A program made the translations under genes and the position numbers. Under the pieces are notes generated by a model, which was given only the letters and a program-made list of their open reading frames with translations, searched no databases and was not told where the DNA came from. Shown piece after piece: positions 1 through 9,960 of a stretch of 64,000 nt of DNA. The first letter of the stretch is position 1. The number at the start of each line of letters is the position of its first letter. This DNA is from Congeria kusceri (taxonomy: Eukaryota > Mollusca > Bivalvia > Myida > Dreissenidae), in the NCBI GenBank assembly GCA_027627225.1, contig CM051029.1, positions 28,063,048-28,127,047 of the forward strand, given 5' to 3'.

Positions 1-475
1 TTCGTATGTCGCCAGAACTCGCCAAGTTGCGGTGAGAATTTTAAACCGTTTCTCGAGGACTTTAATTCACGTACACGTGGCGAACACATACCCAAGTAAT
101 CTCGAACACATTCCGTAGACATGTCTTCCCTTGTCGTAGTGTTGCGCCGTATATTATCGTTCTACAACATAACACGAGTTTGCTGCGAGTTTGGGAGACT
201 TGCCTACGACATCTACTTGTGCACATGTCGTCACATGTCGTACAGACTCGTCCACACTCGTACATTCTCGAAGATTCTTGAACGATTGTTGAAAAGATAT
301 CCTATGCATATCGTACTAACATGTTGAAGAGAACTCAAACAAATGTTGTCTCGACACAATTCCTCGACCAACTCGGCCACTTTACGGCGAGTTATAACTT
401 GCCAGAACTACGGCGAGTTATAACTCGCCAGAACTTGTACAAAACTCGAAGCTCAAATTCGCCATAGTGCTTTAG
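1..475. mobile_element. Second copy of the ACTCGCCAGAACTCG-rich TIR element (cut by window edge)
   Basis: The stretch shares long runs with the element at 19964-20455 in the same order: the GTCGCCAGAACTCGCCAA block, CGTAGACATGTCTTCCCTTG, and AACACGAGTTTGCTGCGAG. It ends with the same subterminal words (CTCAAATTCGCCA). Its left terminus lies outside the window and its right terminus is degraded (atagtgctttaggtc where the other copy has a clean inverted repeat). The short ORFs here on both strands are not credible genes. Confidence 0.7.
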
Positions 476-850
476 GTCATGAGCACAAGATAACTTACTC
501 GTGAGCACAACATAACTAACTTGTATGAACGAAATACTAAATCGTGCAAACGACATTATCGGCCAATAAAATCATTTCTGTGCACGTATGTACGCAAAGT
601 GTGTTCTGATCGGCAAATTATGTCGTGCGCATGAGTAGTATCTTGTTAGCGCGTCTTTACCCCTTAATCACCAAAAATCAAGCTTTAAATCAAAAAGTAT
701 AATGTTTCATAGAAATAATAAGAACTATTTGATCTTCTCGACTGCACTTGCATTAAGAAAATGATAAAAGCCTCATCTTGTGCAGTACAAAGATGCTAAA
801 ACAAATTGTTCTGAAAAAAAAATTTAGCAAACAGAAAGTTCTCTGTAAAA
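476..850. other. No gene or recognisable repeat
   Basis: AT-rich sequence with no long reading frame and no element I recognise. Confidence 0.5.
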
Positions 851-1410
851 TATGGCAAGGGCTTATCTGATGGTGATCGCTTATTATTGCCTCCATGCTG
901 TGAATTTGACCCCACTGACCACTTCAGCACTTCGTGGTATGTTAGGGACTTACGGTGCTGGCCGGCTCACTAGTGAGCCCAAGTTTGGGCTTGTGGAACA
1001 GACTATAATGCTTAAATTCGTATATTTGACCTTTGACCTTTAGGTGTCACCTTGACCTTGGACCTTGGACCTAGGAACGTTGTTCTTGCACACGACACAC
1101 CATCTCAACATGCTTAAAACTTGTACCAAGTTATTTGATATTCCTTCCATGCTCCGGACAGGGTCTATGGCTTAAAATTCATATCTTTGAACTTTGACCT
1201 TTAAGTGTGACCTTGACCTAGGGACCAGTTCTTGTGCGCGACACACTGTCTCATTATGCATAACATTTCTGCCAAGTTATTTGAAAATCCTCCAAATCTT
1301 TGCACTGGGCAGGGTCTTTGGCTTAAATTCTTATATTTGACCTTTGACCTTTAAGGGACTAGGGTGTTGTGCGCGACACGTCTCACCATGCTGAACACTT
1401 GTGCCAAGTT
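851..1410. repeat. Degenerate ~150-160 bp tandem units with TTTGACCTTTGACC
   Basis: The block ggcttaaattc + tatttgacctttgacc + cgcgacac recurs near 1010, 1171 and 1319, giving units of about 150-160 bp. A further diverged copy lies at about 3640-3860. No coding potential is seen. This is probably the core of a dispersed mobile element. Confidence 0.6.
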
Positions 1411-2575
1411 ATTATGCCCCCCTTCGAAGAAGTGGGGGTATATTGCTTTGCACCAGTCCGTTGGTTGGTCGGTCGGATGGTCGGTATGTCCGTAGATCAT
1501 TTAGTTTCCGCACGATATCTAGAGAACACTTTGACCTACGATCATTTAAGTTGGTATGCTGGTTACTTGGGATGAAAGGAAGACGCCTATTGATTTTGAT
1601 GTCAACAGGTCAAAGGGTCAAGGTCACCGTTGCTTAAAATAGAAAAACAGTTTCCGCTCAATAACTTGAGAACGCATAGAGATATTTTAAAGAAACTTCA
1701 TACATAGATACCTTATATTGAGACCTCGCTTGGAATTGCATGTGGGGTGGGTGGGGTCAAGGTCAAGTTCACCGTTACTAAAAAATAGAAAACAACGTTT
1801 TCCGCTCAATAACTTGAGAACGCTTAGGATTGCATATGGGGTTGGTGGGGTCAAGGTCACCGTTACTAACAATAGAACATCGGTTTCCGCTCAATAACTT
1901 AAGAACCCATAAAGATATTTTAACGAAACTTCATACGTAGATATCATATATCGAGACCTCGCTTGGGATTGCAAATGGGGCATTTTTCACTTAATTGACA
2001 AGCATTGAGATATTTTAATGAAACTTTATACATAGATACCTTTTATCGAGACCTCGCTTGGGATTGCATATGGGGTGGGTGGCGTTAATGTCACCGTTGC
2101 TAAAAATAGAAAAACGGTTTCCGCTCAATAACTTGAGAACGCATCGAGATATTTTAATGAAACTTCAAACATACATACCTCATATTGAGACGTCTCTTGA
2201 GATTTCATATGGTAGGAGTGGGGTCAAGGTCAAGGTCACCATTGCTAAAATTAGAAAAACGGTTTCCGCTCAATAACTTGAGAACGCATAGAGATATTTT
2301 AATGAAACTTCATACATAGATACCATGTATATCGAGACATCGCTTGGGTTTGCATTTATAGATGTAGGGTGTGTGTGGTCAAGGTCTCCATTACTAAAAA
2401 TAGAAAAATGGTTTCCGCTAAATAACTTTAGAATGCATCAAGATATTTGAATGAAACTTCATACGTAGTTACCTTGTATCTAGGCCACGCTTGGGATTGC
2501 ATATGGGGTTGGTGAGATCAAGGTCAAGGTCAATGTTACTACAAATACAAAAACGGTTTCTGCTCAATAATTATG
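1411..2575. repeat. Dispersed repeat, minus orientation of the ATTAAAATATCT / CGGTTTCCGCTCAATAA family
   Basis: It begins with a CCCCCTTCGAAGAAGTGGGGG hairpin-like word at about 1420. It then contains about six degenerate ~140-bp units, each with GGTCAAGGTCACCGTT, an A-rich run, GGTTTCCGCTCAATAACTT and GAGATATTTTAATGAAACTT. The same units occur in the opposite orientation at 4330-5770, 30350-30540, 45110-46530 and 55020-55370. Small ORFs in it are fortuitous. Confidence 0.7.
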
Positions 2576-3410
2576 CCCCCCTTCCCCCCTTCGAAGAAGT
2601 GGGGGTATATTGCTTTGCACCTGTCGGTCTGTCGGATAGTCAGTCGGTCTGTCAGTAGACCATTTTGTTTACGCACGATATCTACAGAACGCTTTGACCT
2701 ATGATCATTTAAGTAGGTACGCTGGGTACTTGGGAGAAAATAAAGACGTCTATTGATTTTGAGATCAACAGGTCAAAGGTCAAGGTCACAGGGGCTTGTA
2801 ACATGACATTCGTATCCGAACGATATCTAGAGAACGCTTTGACCTACGATCATTCAAGTTGGTATGCTGGTTACTTGGGAGGAAAGGAAGACGCTTATTT
2901 ATTTTGAGGTCAACAGGTCAAAGGTCAAGGTAACAGAGGCTTGTAACATGAAAACTGTTCCCTCTGTTGACCATTTCGTTTCCGCATGATATGTAGAATA
3001 CGCTTTGACCTACAATCATCCAAGTTGGTATACTGGTTACTCGGGAGAAAAAGAAGATGCCTATCAATTTTGAGGTCAACAGGTCAAAGGTCAAGGTCAC
3101 AGGGTCTTGTAACATGAAAACTGTTTTCTCCGAGAACGATTTGACCTACGATCATCCAAGTTAATATGCTGGTTACTCGGGAGAAAAGGAAGAAGCCTAT
3201 TGATTTTTAAGGTCAACCAGTCAGAGGTCAAGGTCACAGGGGCTTGTAACATGAAAACCGTTTCCACACAAAATCTAGAGAAGGCTTTGACCTACAATCA
3301 TATAAATTAGTATGCTGGTTAGTCTTGAGGGAAGAAAGACACCTATCGATTTTGAGATCAAGATATCAAAGGTCAAGGTCACAGGGGCTTGTAAAAAAAA
3401 ACATTTCCAC
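2573..3410. repeat. Dispersed repeat with five ~150-bp units carrying AGGTCAAAGGTCAAGGTCA
   Basis: It starts with a second copy of the CCCTTCGAAGAAGTGGGGGT word and a (GTCGGT)n-like stretch at 2575-2660. Units spaced about 150 bp follow, each with GAACGCTTTGACCTACGATCAT, a GGTTACTTGGGAG segment and the nuclear-receptor-like word (perfect at 2770 and 3081). No gene is seen. Confidence 0.65.
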
Positions 3411-3639
3411 TTAATAACAGATGAACGATTGGTACATGGTCCTCAAACTATATAGGGACACTGGTCAGTTTGAGTTTAACCTATTACATAGTGATAATTA
3501 CTGAATGATTGGTTTAGTCGTCAAATTTGATAGGAAGAACGCTCTTGCAGAGAAGACAAATACTATCAAGGTAATGGTTAACATGTCTCAGCTTAGATTT
3601 TTCAGAAACAGTACACTTCTGTGATAATTAAGGGCTGCA

Positions 3640-4060
3640 AGTCGGAGGGAAGACATGTTTTACAAACATCTCTCGTTTGAAATTCCTTCCATGCGGACAA
3701 ACTTATGCTCCGGACAGTCTATGGCTTAAATTCTTATAGTTGAACTTTGACATTTAAGTGTGACCTTGACCTTGGACCTAAGGCCCTGGTTCTTGCGCGC
3801 AACACACTGTCTCATTATGCTTAACATTTCTTCCAAGTTACTTAAAAATCCCGAATGCTGGACAAAGTGATTGTCCGGACAAGAATCCGAACATAGGTAC
3901 AAACGTACATACGTATAAACGTACATACGTTCACACGTACATACGTACGTACCCACGGACAGGGTAAACACTATATGCCCTTCCATCATTGATGGAGGGG
4001 GCATTATAAACTTCAAAGGGCCATAACTCCGCCCGAAGTCCGCTAACCATGACATGCCGT
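3640..4060. repeat. Dispersed repeat end with (ACGTACAT)n microsatellite
   Basis: A copy of the TTTGACC unit (about 3660-3860) leads into a simple-sequence tract of CGTACATACGT words (3900-3955). A short hairpin (CCTTCCATCATTGATGGAGG) follows near 3980. Confidence 0.55.
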
Positions 4061-4329
4061 CAATATTCTCGATTTCGTCATTGTCAAATCAAGCGTGACG
4101 TGAGTGTGCAAGATTTGAGATCAGGGGTTTCCGGTTTCGCACACACACAAATAAATCTATCAGCTGCATTGAAAAGTGAAAAGAAGAAAGCAATTGTATT
4201 AATTATGAACTAATAAAGTTAATTTAAACAACAAACAAGAAACATGGAAATTCCACGAAAAAACAATTTTTTCGCAAGTCAGCAAAATAATGAAAGAAAA
4301 TTATGGGTGCCATATGCATCCTAAGCAAG

Positions 4330-4915
4330 GTCTCGTTATAAGGTATCTATGTATGAAGTTTCATTAAAATATCGCAATGCGTTCTCAAATTATTGAGCAT
4401 AAACCGTTTTGTATTTTTAGCAACATTGATCCTGACCTTCATCTCACCCACACCATATGCAATCCCAACCATGGTCTGGATACATGGTATCTATGTATGA
4501 AGTGTCATTCAAATATCTTGATGCATTCTAAAGTTATTGAGCGAAAACCATTTTTCTATTTTTAGTCATGGAGACCTTGACTCCACCCACCCTATATGCA
4601 ATCCCATGCGAGGTCTCGAAATAAGGTATCTATGTATAAAGTTTCATTAAAATATCTCGATGAATTGTCAGTTATTGAGCGAAAACCGTTTTTTTTATTT
4701 TTAGTAACGGTGATCTTGACCCCACCCACCACATACGCAATCCCAAGAGAGGTCTCAATATAAGGGATCTATGTAAGAAGTTCCATTAAAATATCTTGAT
4801 GTGTTTCAATCTATGTACCAAGTTTCATAAGTCTTAGCTTATGTCCATTTCGAAATATTACAGTATTTAGTTATTTCTATTTTTAGTAACAGTCACGTGA
4901 CCTTTGACCTCTGGT
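4330..4915. repeat. Dispersed ~140-bp units, plus orientation (no recognised 5' end)
   Basis: Repeated AGTTTCATTAAAATATC, TTATTGAGCGAAAACC and CCTTGACCCCACCCACC words recur at about 140-bp spacing. This is the same family as the block starting 4919, but without its terminal hairpin. Confidence 0.65.
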
Positions 4916-4918
4916 GAA

Positions 4919-6000
4919 AACAAGAGGGCCACTATGGCCTTAGGTCGCTGACCTGATATCTATGTATGAAGTTTCATTAAAAAATATTTCAATAGGTTTT
5001 CAAGTTATTGAGCGAAAACTGTTTTTATATTTTTAGTAACAGCAAGGTCTCGATATAAGGTATCTACGTATGAAGTTTCATTAAAATATCTCAATATATT
5101 TTTAAATTATTGAGCATAAACCATTTTACTACTCTAAATAACAGTGATCTTGACCCCACCCACCCCATAAGCAAACCCAAGTGAGGTCTCGATATAAGAT
5201 ATGTGTATTAAGTTTCATTTAAATATCGCAATGCTTTCTCAAGTTATTGAGAGGAACCCGTTTTTCAATAACCGTGACCTTGACCCCACCCACACCATAT
5301 GCAGTCCCAAGCAATGTCTTGATATAAAGTATTTATGTATTAAGTTTCATTAGAATAGCTCAATGCGTTCTCAAATTATTTAGCGGAAACCATGTTTCTA
5401 TATATAATAACGGTTACCTTGACCTTGAACCCACCCACCCCATATGCAATCCCAATCGAGGTCTCAAAATAATGTATTTATGTATTAAGTTTCATTAAAA
5501 TATCTCAATGCGTTCTCAAGATATTGAGCGGAAACCGTTTTTATATTTTTAGTAACAATGACCTTGACCTTGACCCCTCCCACCCCAAATGTAATCCCAT
5601 TCGAGGTGTCAATATAAGGTATCTATGTGTTAAGTTTCATTAAAATATATCAATGCGTTCTAAAGTTAATGAGCGGAAACTGTTTTTTCTATTTTTAGTA
5701 ACAGTGACCTTGACCTTGACACCACCCATCCCATATGGAATCCCAATCGAGGTCTCGATATAATGTTTTAACCAAATACGAAACCTCTGATCCTTGTGGT
5801 TTCAGATAAATATGTTTAAATCATTTTGCCATTTACGTCTATATAAACCATGTGAGCTCCGGGGTGTGCACAGCCTTGACCCCAGGGCATCATTTGAACA
5901 ATCTTTATAGAGGACCACTACACAATGTTACATACCAAATATAAAACCTCTAGGTCTTAAACTTTGAGAGGAGAAAATTTTTGTCCATATACATTATATA
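4919..6000 (+). mobile_element. Helentron/pearl-like non-autonomous element, 3' truncated
   Basis: It opens with ACAAGAGGGCCACTATGGCC (short hairpin), the same start as the elements at 31302, 45083 and 54990. It then carries ~140-bp ATTAAAATATCT units and, from about 5760, two copies of the ~165-bp core (AAACCTCT, GTGTGCACAGCCTTGACCCC, AACAATCTTTATAGAGGACC). The hairpin plus GAGCTAAAAA tail of complete copies is missing; it stops near 6000, less than 100 bp before the TATA box of the GPCR gene. The family assignment rests on architecture. Confidence 0.6.
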
Positions 6001-6086
6001 TATTTTAGGCTGCCGTCTGCCTATTCGCCAACCTACATACCTACAATAATTTAAACCGATCTGCCTGTCATTGCCGAGAAGCGCAC

Positions 6087-6093
6087 TATAAAA
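6087..6093 (+). promoter_or_regulatory. TATA box of the GPCR gene (predicted)
   Basis: TATAAAA lies in a GC-richer island (GAAGCGCACTATAAAAGC). An initiator-like CCCAGTG lies at the expected distance, with its A at 6118, 31 nt downstream of the first T. It is followed by a short exon-like stretch and a consensus splice donor. Linking it to the ORF at 7883 is an inference from orientation and the acceptor at 7851. Confidence 0.5.
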
Positions 6094-6117
6094 GCTTATC
6101 TGCCGTGTGGCGTACCC

Positions 6118-6183
6118 AGTGTTTCAGGATAGTAGACAGCGCATTTCATTTCTTGATTGAAATTTACACGGAGGTTGGAAATT
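6118..6183 (+). other. Putative noncoding first exon of the GPCR gene
   Basis: The 66-nt stretch runs from the initiator-like CAGTG to GGAAATT|GTAAGTACTG, a strong splice donor at 6184. No ATG precedes the donor. The predicted partner acceptor is TATTTCAG|GAACC at 7851/7852, giving a ~1.67-kb 5'-UTR intron. RNA evidence would settle it. Confidence 0.45.
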
Positions 6184-6985
6184 GTAAGTACTGTAGTTTT
6201 GTTCTTCGATAGGTATATCACCATGGAAGGAAAATATTCAATAAAATGAAGTATAAATTATTAAATTGCATTAAATGTAAAGAAAATATTCAATAAAATG
6301 ACGTATACATTATTAAATTGTATAAACAGCACATTTAATGTCTTGATTGATATTTACACGTAGGTTTGTGGAAATTCTAAGTACTGTTGTTTTGTTCTTC
6401 AATAGGTATATCACCATGGAAAGAAAATATTCAATAAAATGAAGTATACATTATTAAATTGTATAAACAGCACATTTGATTTCTTGATTGATATTTACAC
6501 GTAGGTTTGTGGAAATAATAAGTAGTTTTGTTCTTCGATAGGTATATAACCATGAAAAGAAAATATTCAATAAAATGAAGTACAAATTATTAAATTGTAT
6601 AAACAGCACATTCAATTTTTAAATTAATATTTACACGGAGGTTTGTGGAAATTGTAAGTAGTTTTGTTCTTCGAATAGTATATAATCACGGAAAGAGAAT
6701 ATTCAATAAAATGAAGTTTAAATCATTAAATTGTATAAACAGCACATTTAATTTCTCGATTGATATTTACACGGAGGTTTTTGGATATTGTAAGTAGTTT
6801 TGTTCTTCGATAGGTACATAACCATGGAAAGAATATATTCAATAAAATGGAGTATAAATTATAAAATTGTATAAACAGCACATTTAATTTCTTGATTGAT
6901 ATTTACACGTAGGTTTGTGAAAATAATTAGTAGTTTTGTTCTTCGATGGGTATATAACCATGGAAAGAAAATACTCAATAAAATG
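6141..6985 (+). repeat. Tandem array of ~136-139 bp units duplicating the first-exon end and splice donor
   Basis: About six units follow each other, each with ACAGCACATTTAATTTCTTG, ATATTTACACGGAGGTTTGTGG, the donor region (AAATTGTAAGTA), TTTTGTTCTTCGATAGGTATAT, ACCATGGAAAGAAAATATTC and AATAAAATGAAGTATA. Donor positions fall near 6184, 6377, 6516, 6654, 6789 and 6925. GTAAGT is kept in the first, fourth and fifth and mutated in the others (CTAAGT, AATAAGT, AATTAGT). The array sits inside the predicted 5'-UTR intron. Confidence 0.8.
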
Positions 6986-7293
6986 AAATATACAGTACTA
7001 AAGGGACATGTTCACAGATTGACGAATTTACAATTTTTCAACTTTTTGTCACCGATTCCAAAGATAAACGAACAGTGAATACAAGGGAGCAAAATAACAC
7101 TACGGACCTAGAAATAAAAAATTGTAAAAACCGTTTCGTTTATGAGTAATCATCAGATGAAATTGATAAAATTCTAAAGCGTTTGTAACGCTAAACGATG
7201 GAATAATTAGGAATGTTTCTGTTGTTTTCGTTGAAACTGTTGACATCAAGTGGAACACTTACATAAAGTAAATAATGTATGAATATATATAGA

Positions 7294-7368
7294 TGTCGGA
7301 ATGGCCGAGTGGTTATAAATGTAGCCTTTTACTCCGGAGGTCCAGGGTTCGAACCCCGTTGGGGCCTT
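7294..7368 (+). pseudogene. tRNA-like sequence with A and B boxes (tRNA pseudogene or SINE head)
   Basis: A near-consensus A box (TGGCCGAGTGG, 7302-7312) and B box (GGTTCGAACCC, 7346-7356) are correctly ordered and spaced. They are followed by a long T run that would terminate RNA polymerase III. The 5' end does not pair with the GGGGCC 3' end and the T-stem has mismatches, so an intact cloverleaf is not supported. It lies in the predicted intron of the GPCR gene. Confidence 0.6.
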
Positions 7369-7850
7369 TTTTTTTTCTTTTTTTTTTCTAAATACTTTTC
7401 TTGTTATTATACTTATGCATTTTAGTTCGGATGCTTACATCTGTCAAACTTTGCCATTTTATGGCATGCTACAAAAAATGCGAAAACCTGTAAAAAGTCC
7501 CTTTAAATTGTATTATAATTATTTGTAAATTGTGAATAGAATAGGTATTGCATGTGCAAAACAGTTGTAACAATAACTTTTTTCAACGTTAGTATAACTA
7601 TAAGGTTCAATGTCTTTTTAATATATTGACTGAATGAGTTTTTGATATTTTACTTAATCATTGCACTATATAAATATATGTTTGTGCCAAAGACGAGATC
7701 AACTTAATAACAATGCAAACATTTTTTGTTTCTCTACAAAACAATTTATAGTTATACATTTATCAATGTTTAATTTATGTCAGTTCATACTTTGAAAAAA
7801 AAAGTGTTTTTGTGTGTTTTTAATATACGGCTATTGATACCAGTATTTCA
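7369..7850. other. Intronic AT-rich sequence upstream of the GPCR coding exon
   Basis: Only poly-T after the tRNA-like unit and low-complexity AT sequence are seen. It ends in a pyrimidine-containing stretch and TATTTCAG at 7844-7851, the candidate splice acceptor. Confidence 0.5.
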
Positions 7851-7882
7851 GGAACCGACTTACAAAACATCGACTGTAAGAA

Positions 7883-9178
7883 ATGGATGCATTAAACTAC
7901 ACGGCCAATGCTACAGCGAACACATATGTTCAAACGACGTTGCGCTATGTACCAGTCATATCAGCTGATGCAATAAAAGCCTACAATGTCTTTCTCTACG
8001 TCATAATCGCGTTAGGAACTTCAGGCAATATACTCGTCCTGATTGTGTTTGCCAAGCATCGCCCCTCCAGCACAACGGACTGGTTCATTCTATTCATCAC
8101 ATCGTGCGATTTCTTGTCGTCTCTCTTTAACGTACCCGTCTACGTTACGTTTACCAACACCATGTGGTCGAGTTATGGAACAAACTTCATTTGTAAATTC
8201 CATATGTTCTTCAGCCAGTCCATCGTGTTTTCGTCGTCGTTTCTGATTTGTGGACTTGCACTTGACAGATATATCCAGGTGTGCCATCCGCACTCAAATT
8301 TTCTGACGATAAAAAGAGCCAGAAATGGCTGTGTTCTTATAACGGTATTAACCAGTTTACTATCCATTCCGTGCTTTTTCATGTTCGAAAATGTATCCGG
8401 GCGTTGCACGAATGTTGCTATGGGCGAAAAACTGTTTTCATATTATCTCGTGGTGTTTCTAGTGTTCTGTATCTCGACAGTAACAGTGGTCGTTGCGTAT
8501 ATAAAGATATCGATGGGCAAAAGCAGGAGCGAAGCTAAGATCATCAGGCATCAGGTTAGTAACAGGCAACAACCTGACCATATCCCTACTGACAAACGAT
8601 CGTGCTGTTGTCTCTGGATATGCTTGTGTTCGCGTAGCAGCAAGATTTCGCCGCCAGTGACAAGTGTCAGCGACTCGATTGCCATGCACAGCAAAACAAC
8701 TACGGCAAATAAGCCCTCGCACAATTTGGAGAAATCAAATGACAGGCTTACGGTACCTCCAGCAGTAAACGGCGTCGGAGATACGCATCCTGGTATTGGT
8801 TGGTCTGCCCAGACATCATCAAAAACGACAACAACTTCAGTGACGTTCGCGGTTGACGCAATTTCAAGAGGTGTTGCCAATCGACAGCATGGTAATCCGC
8901 AGAACATGCCCCGGCGTATACAAAGGACGAACATTCGAACAACCCGGATTGCCTTTCTAGTATGTGCCGTGTTCGTGATATCTTGGCTACCTCCTTGGAT
9001 AAGCTTTTTCATCGCGACGAAGCCAAAGCTTCTTGTCTTGCCACGGATGGCGAGTTTTATTTTGTTCGGCAAAATGACTTACCTTCTCAACACTGTGGCG
9101 AATCCTGTGTTGTACATATCGTTTAACCGAAAGTTTCGACAACATGTAAAAGGCTTATTTAAATTTATACGTTTCTGA
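7883..9178 (+). CDS. Class A (rhodopsin-like) G protein-coupled receptor, orphan
   Basis: The 431-residue single-exon protein has seven predicted membrane segments (about 33-57, 66-90, 103-126, 147-167, 185-207, 356-378, 390-412). Family landmarks are N49 (TM1 GN), D76 (TM2), C104 pairing with C175 in the second outer loop, DRY at 128-130, P370 in TM6 and NPVLY at 407-411. The extracellular N-terminus has two N-glycosylation sequons (N5, N9). The third inner loop is long (about 210-352) and includes a Cys-rich patch (241-249), which could be palmitoylated or membrane-associated. TM6 has S-W-L-P where many class A receptors have C-W-x-P. The expected role is signalling at the plasma membrane through heterotrimeric G proteins. 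The ligand cannot be read from the sequence; peptide-type receptors are the closest in general feel, but this is weak. The ATG is chosen because it is the first in frame and follows a likely splice acceptor by 31 nt. Confidence 0.93.
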   Translation: MDALNYTANATANTYVQTTLRYVPVISADAIKAYNVFLYVIIALGTSGNILVLIVFAKHRPSSTTDWFILFITSCDFLSSLFNVPVYVTFTNTMWSSYGTNFICKFHMFFSQSIVFSSSFLICGLALDRYIQVCHPHSNFLTIKRARNGCVLITVLTSLLSIPCFFMFENVSGRCTNVAMGEKLFSYYLVVFLVFCISTVTVVVAYIKISMGKSRSEAKIIRHQVSNRQQPDHIPTDKRSCCCLWICLCSRSSKISPPVTSVSDSIAMHSKTTTANKPSHNLEKSNDRLTVPPAVNGVGDTHPGIGWSAQTSSKTTTTSVTFAVDAISRGVANRQHGNPQNMPRRIQRTNIRTTRIAFLVCAVFVISWLPPWISFFIATKPKLLVLPRMASFILFGKMTYLLNTVANPVLYISFNRKFRQHVKGLFKFIRF

Positions 9179-9960
9179 GTGTACGACTTGCAAGGCGAAA
9201 ACATTTGCTCATATCTGACGCATTTGAAAATTGTATTTTTAATTGTAACATTGTGGTGTATACAATTATAAGAGTCGCTATATATGTGTTTTAACATTAA
9301 AGTGTGTGTCTTAAGAACAAGATGCGATTAGAAGTTGTTTCTGTCAATAGTTTGACTTGGTTGTGTTTAATGCTTTTACTGTTTAAGTCATAAAAAATGC
9401 ATGATATTTTGATACGTATTACAAGAAAACCACCAATTTCTAACATTGCCTACAAATTCTGCGTCTATACCATTTTTAAATAGGTCAATACGTTTTAAGA
9501 AGAAACAGTTATGTATTTTTAGAAATAAAAAATAATATCATGTCCTCATATATGAGACAAAATCTAAATGCGCCTAAAATTAACGACAAACTATTATTAC
9601 TAGCTGGTGCTCAAAGTATGCCAAGGTGCAAATATCAAAGATTTGCAAATATAAAGGATTTGCTGTGTCAACGTGTTTTTGTGAACATAAATACAAATAA
9701 GAAGGAATATTTGAAAAAAACAACAACACAAAATGATTTTATAACTGATATAACTGAGGAATATATCAGTAACTTAGTGCATGAACACGTTTCATAGGTG
9801 TATTAATTAGGTGAGAGCCAAATATGTATGCAGCATTATCTGTTGCATTATCAATAAACGCATGTTATTCAGAGGCTGGAATAAAATGAATGGACCTGTA
9901 TATAAAATAAATAATATATCTTACATTGTTAGTGCCTTTAAACGTATAAATGCATGGCAG
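9179..9960 (+). other. Likely 3' UTR and downstream flank of the GPCR gene
   Basis: AT-rich sequence follows the TGA at 9176-9178. Possible polyadenylation signals are ATTAAA near 9295 and AATAAA near 9852 and 9880-9912. An 85-codon ORF at 9540-9797 has low-complexity composition and no recognisable motif, and I do not accept it as a gene. Confidence 0.4.

Noticed and set aside
7294..7368. Functional tRNA gene
   Set aside because: The A and B boxes are good but the acceptor stem does not pair and the T-stem is mismatched, so I call it tRNA-like only.
8551..9072. 173-codon minus-strand ORF
   Set aside because: It lies wholly antisense to the GPCR coding exon and has no recognisable motif; a shadow of the real gene.
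9540..9797. 85-codon plus-strand ORF after the GPCR
   Set aside because: No motif, AT-driven composition and probable location in the 3' UTR or flank.
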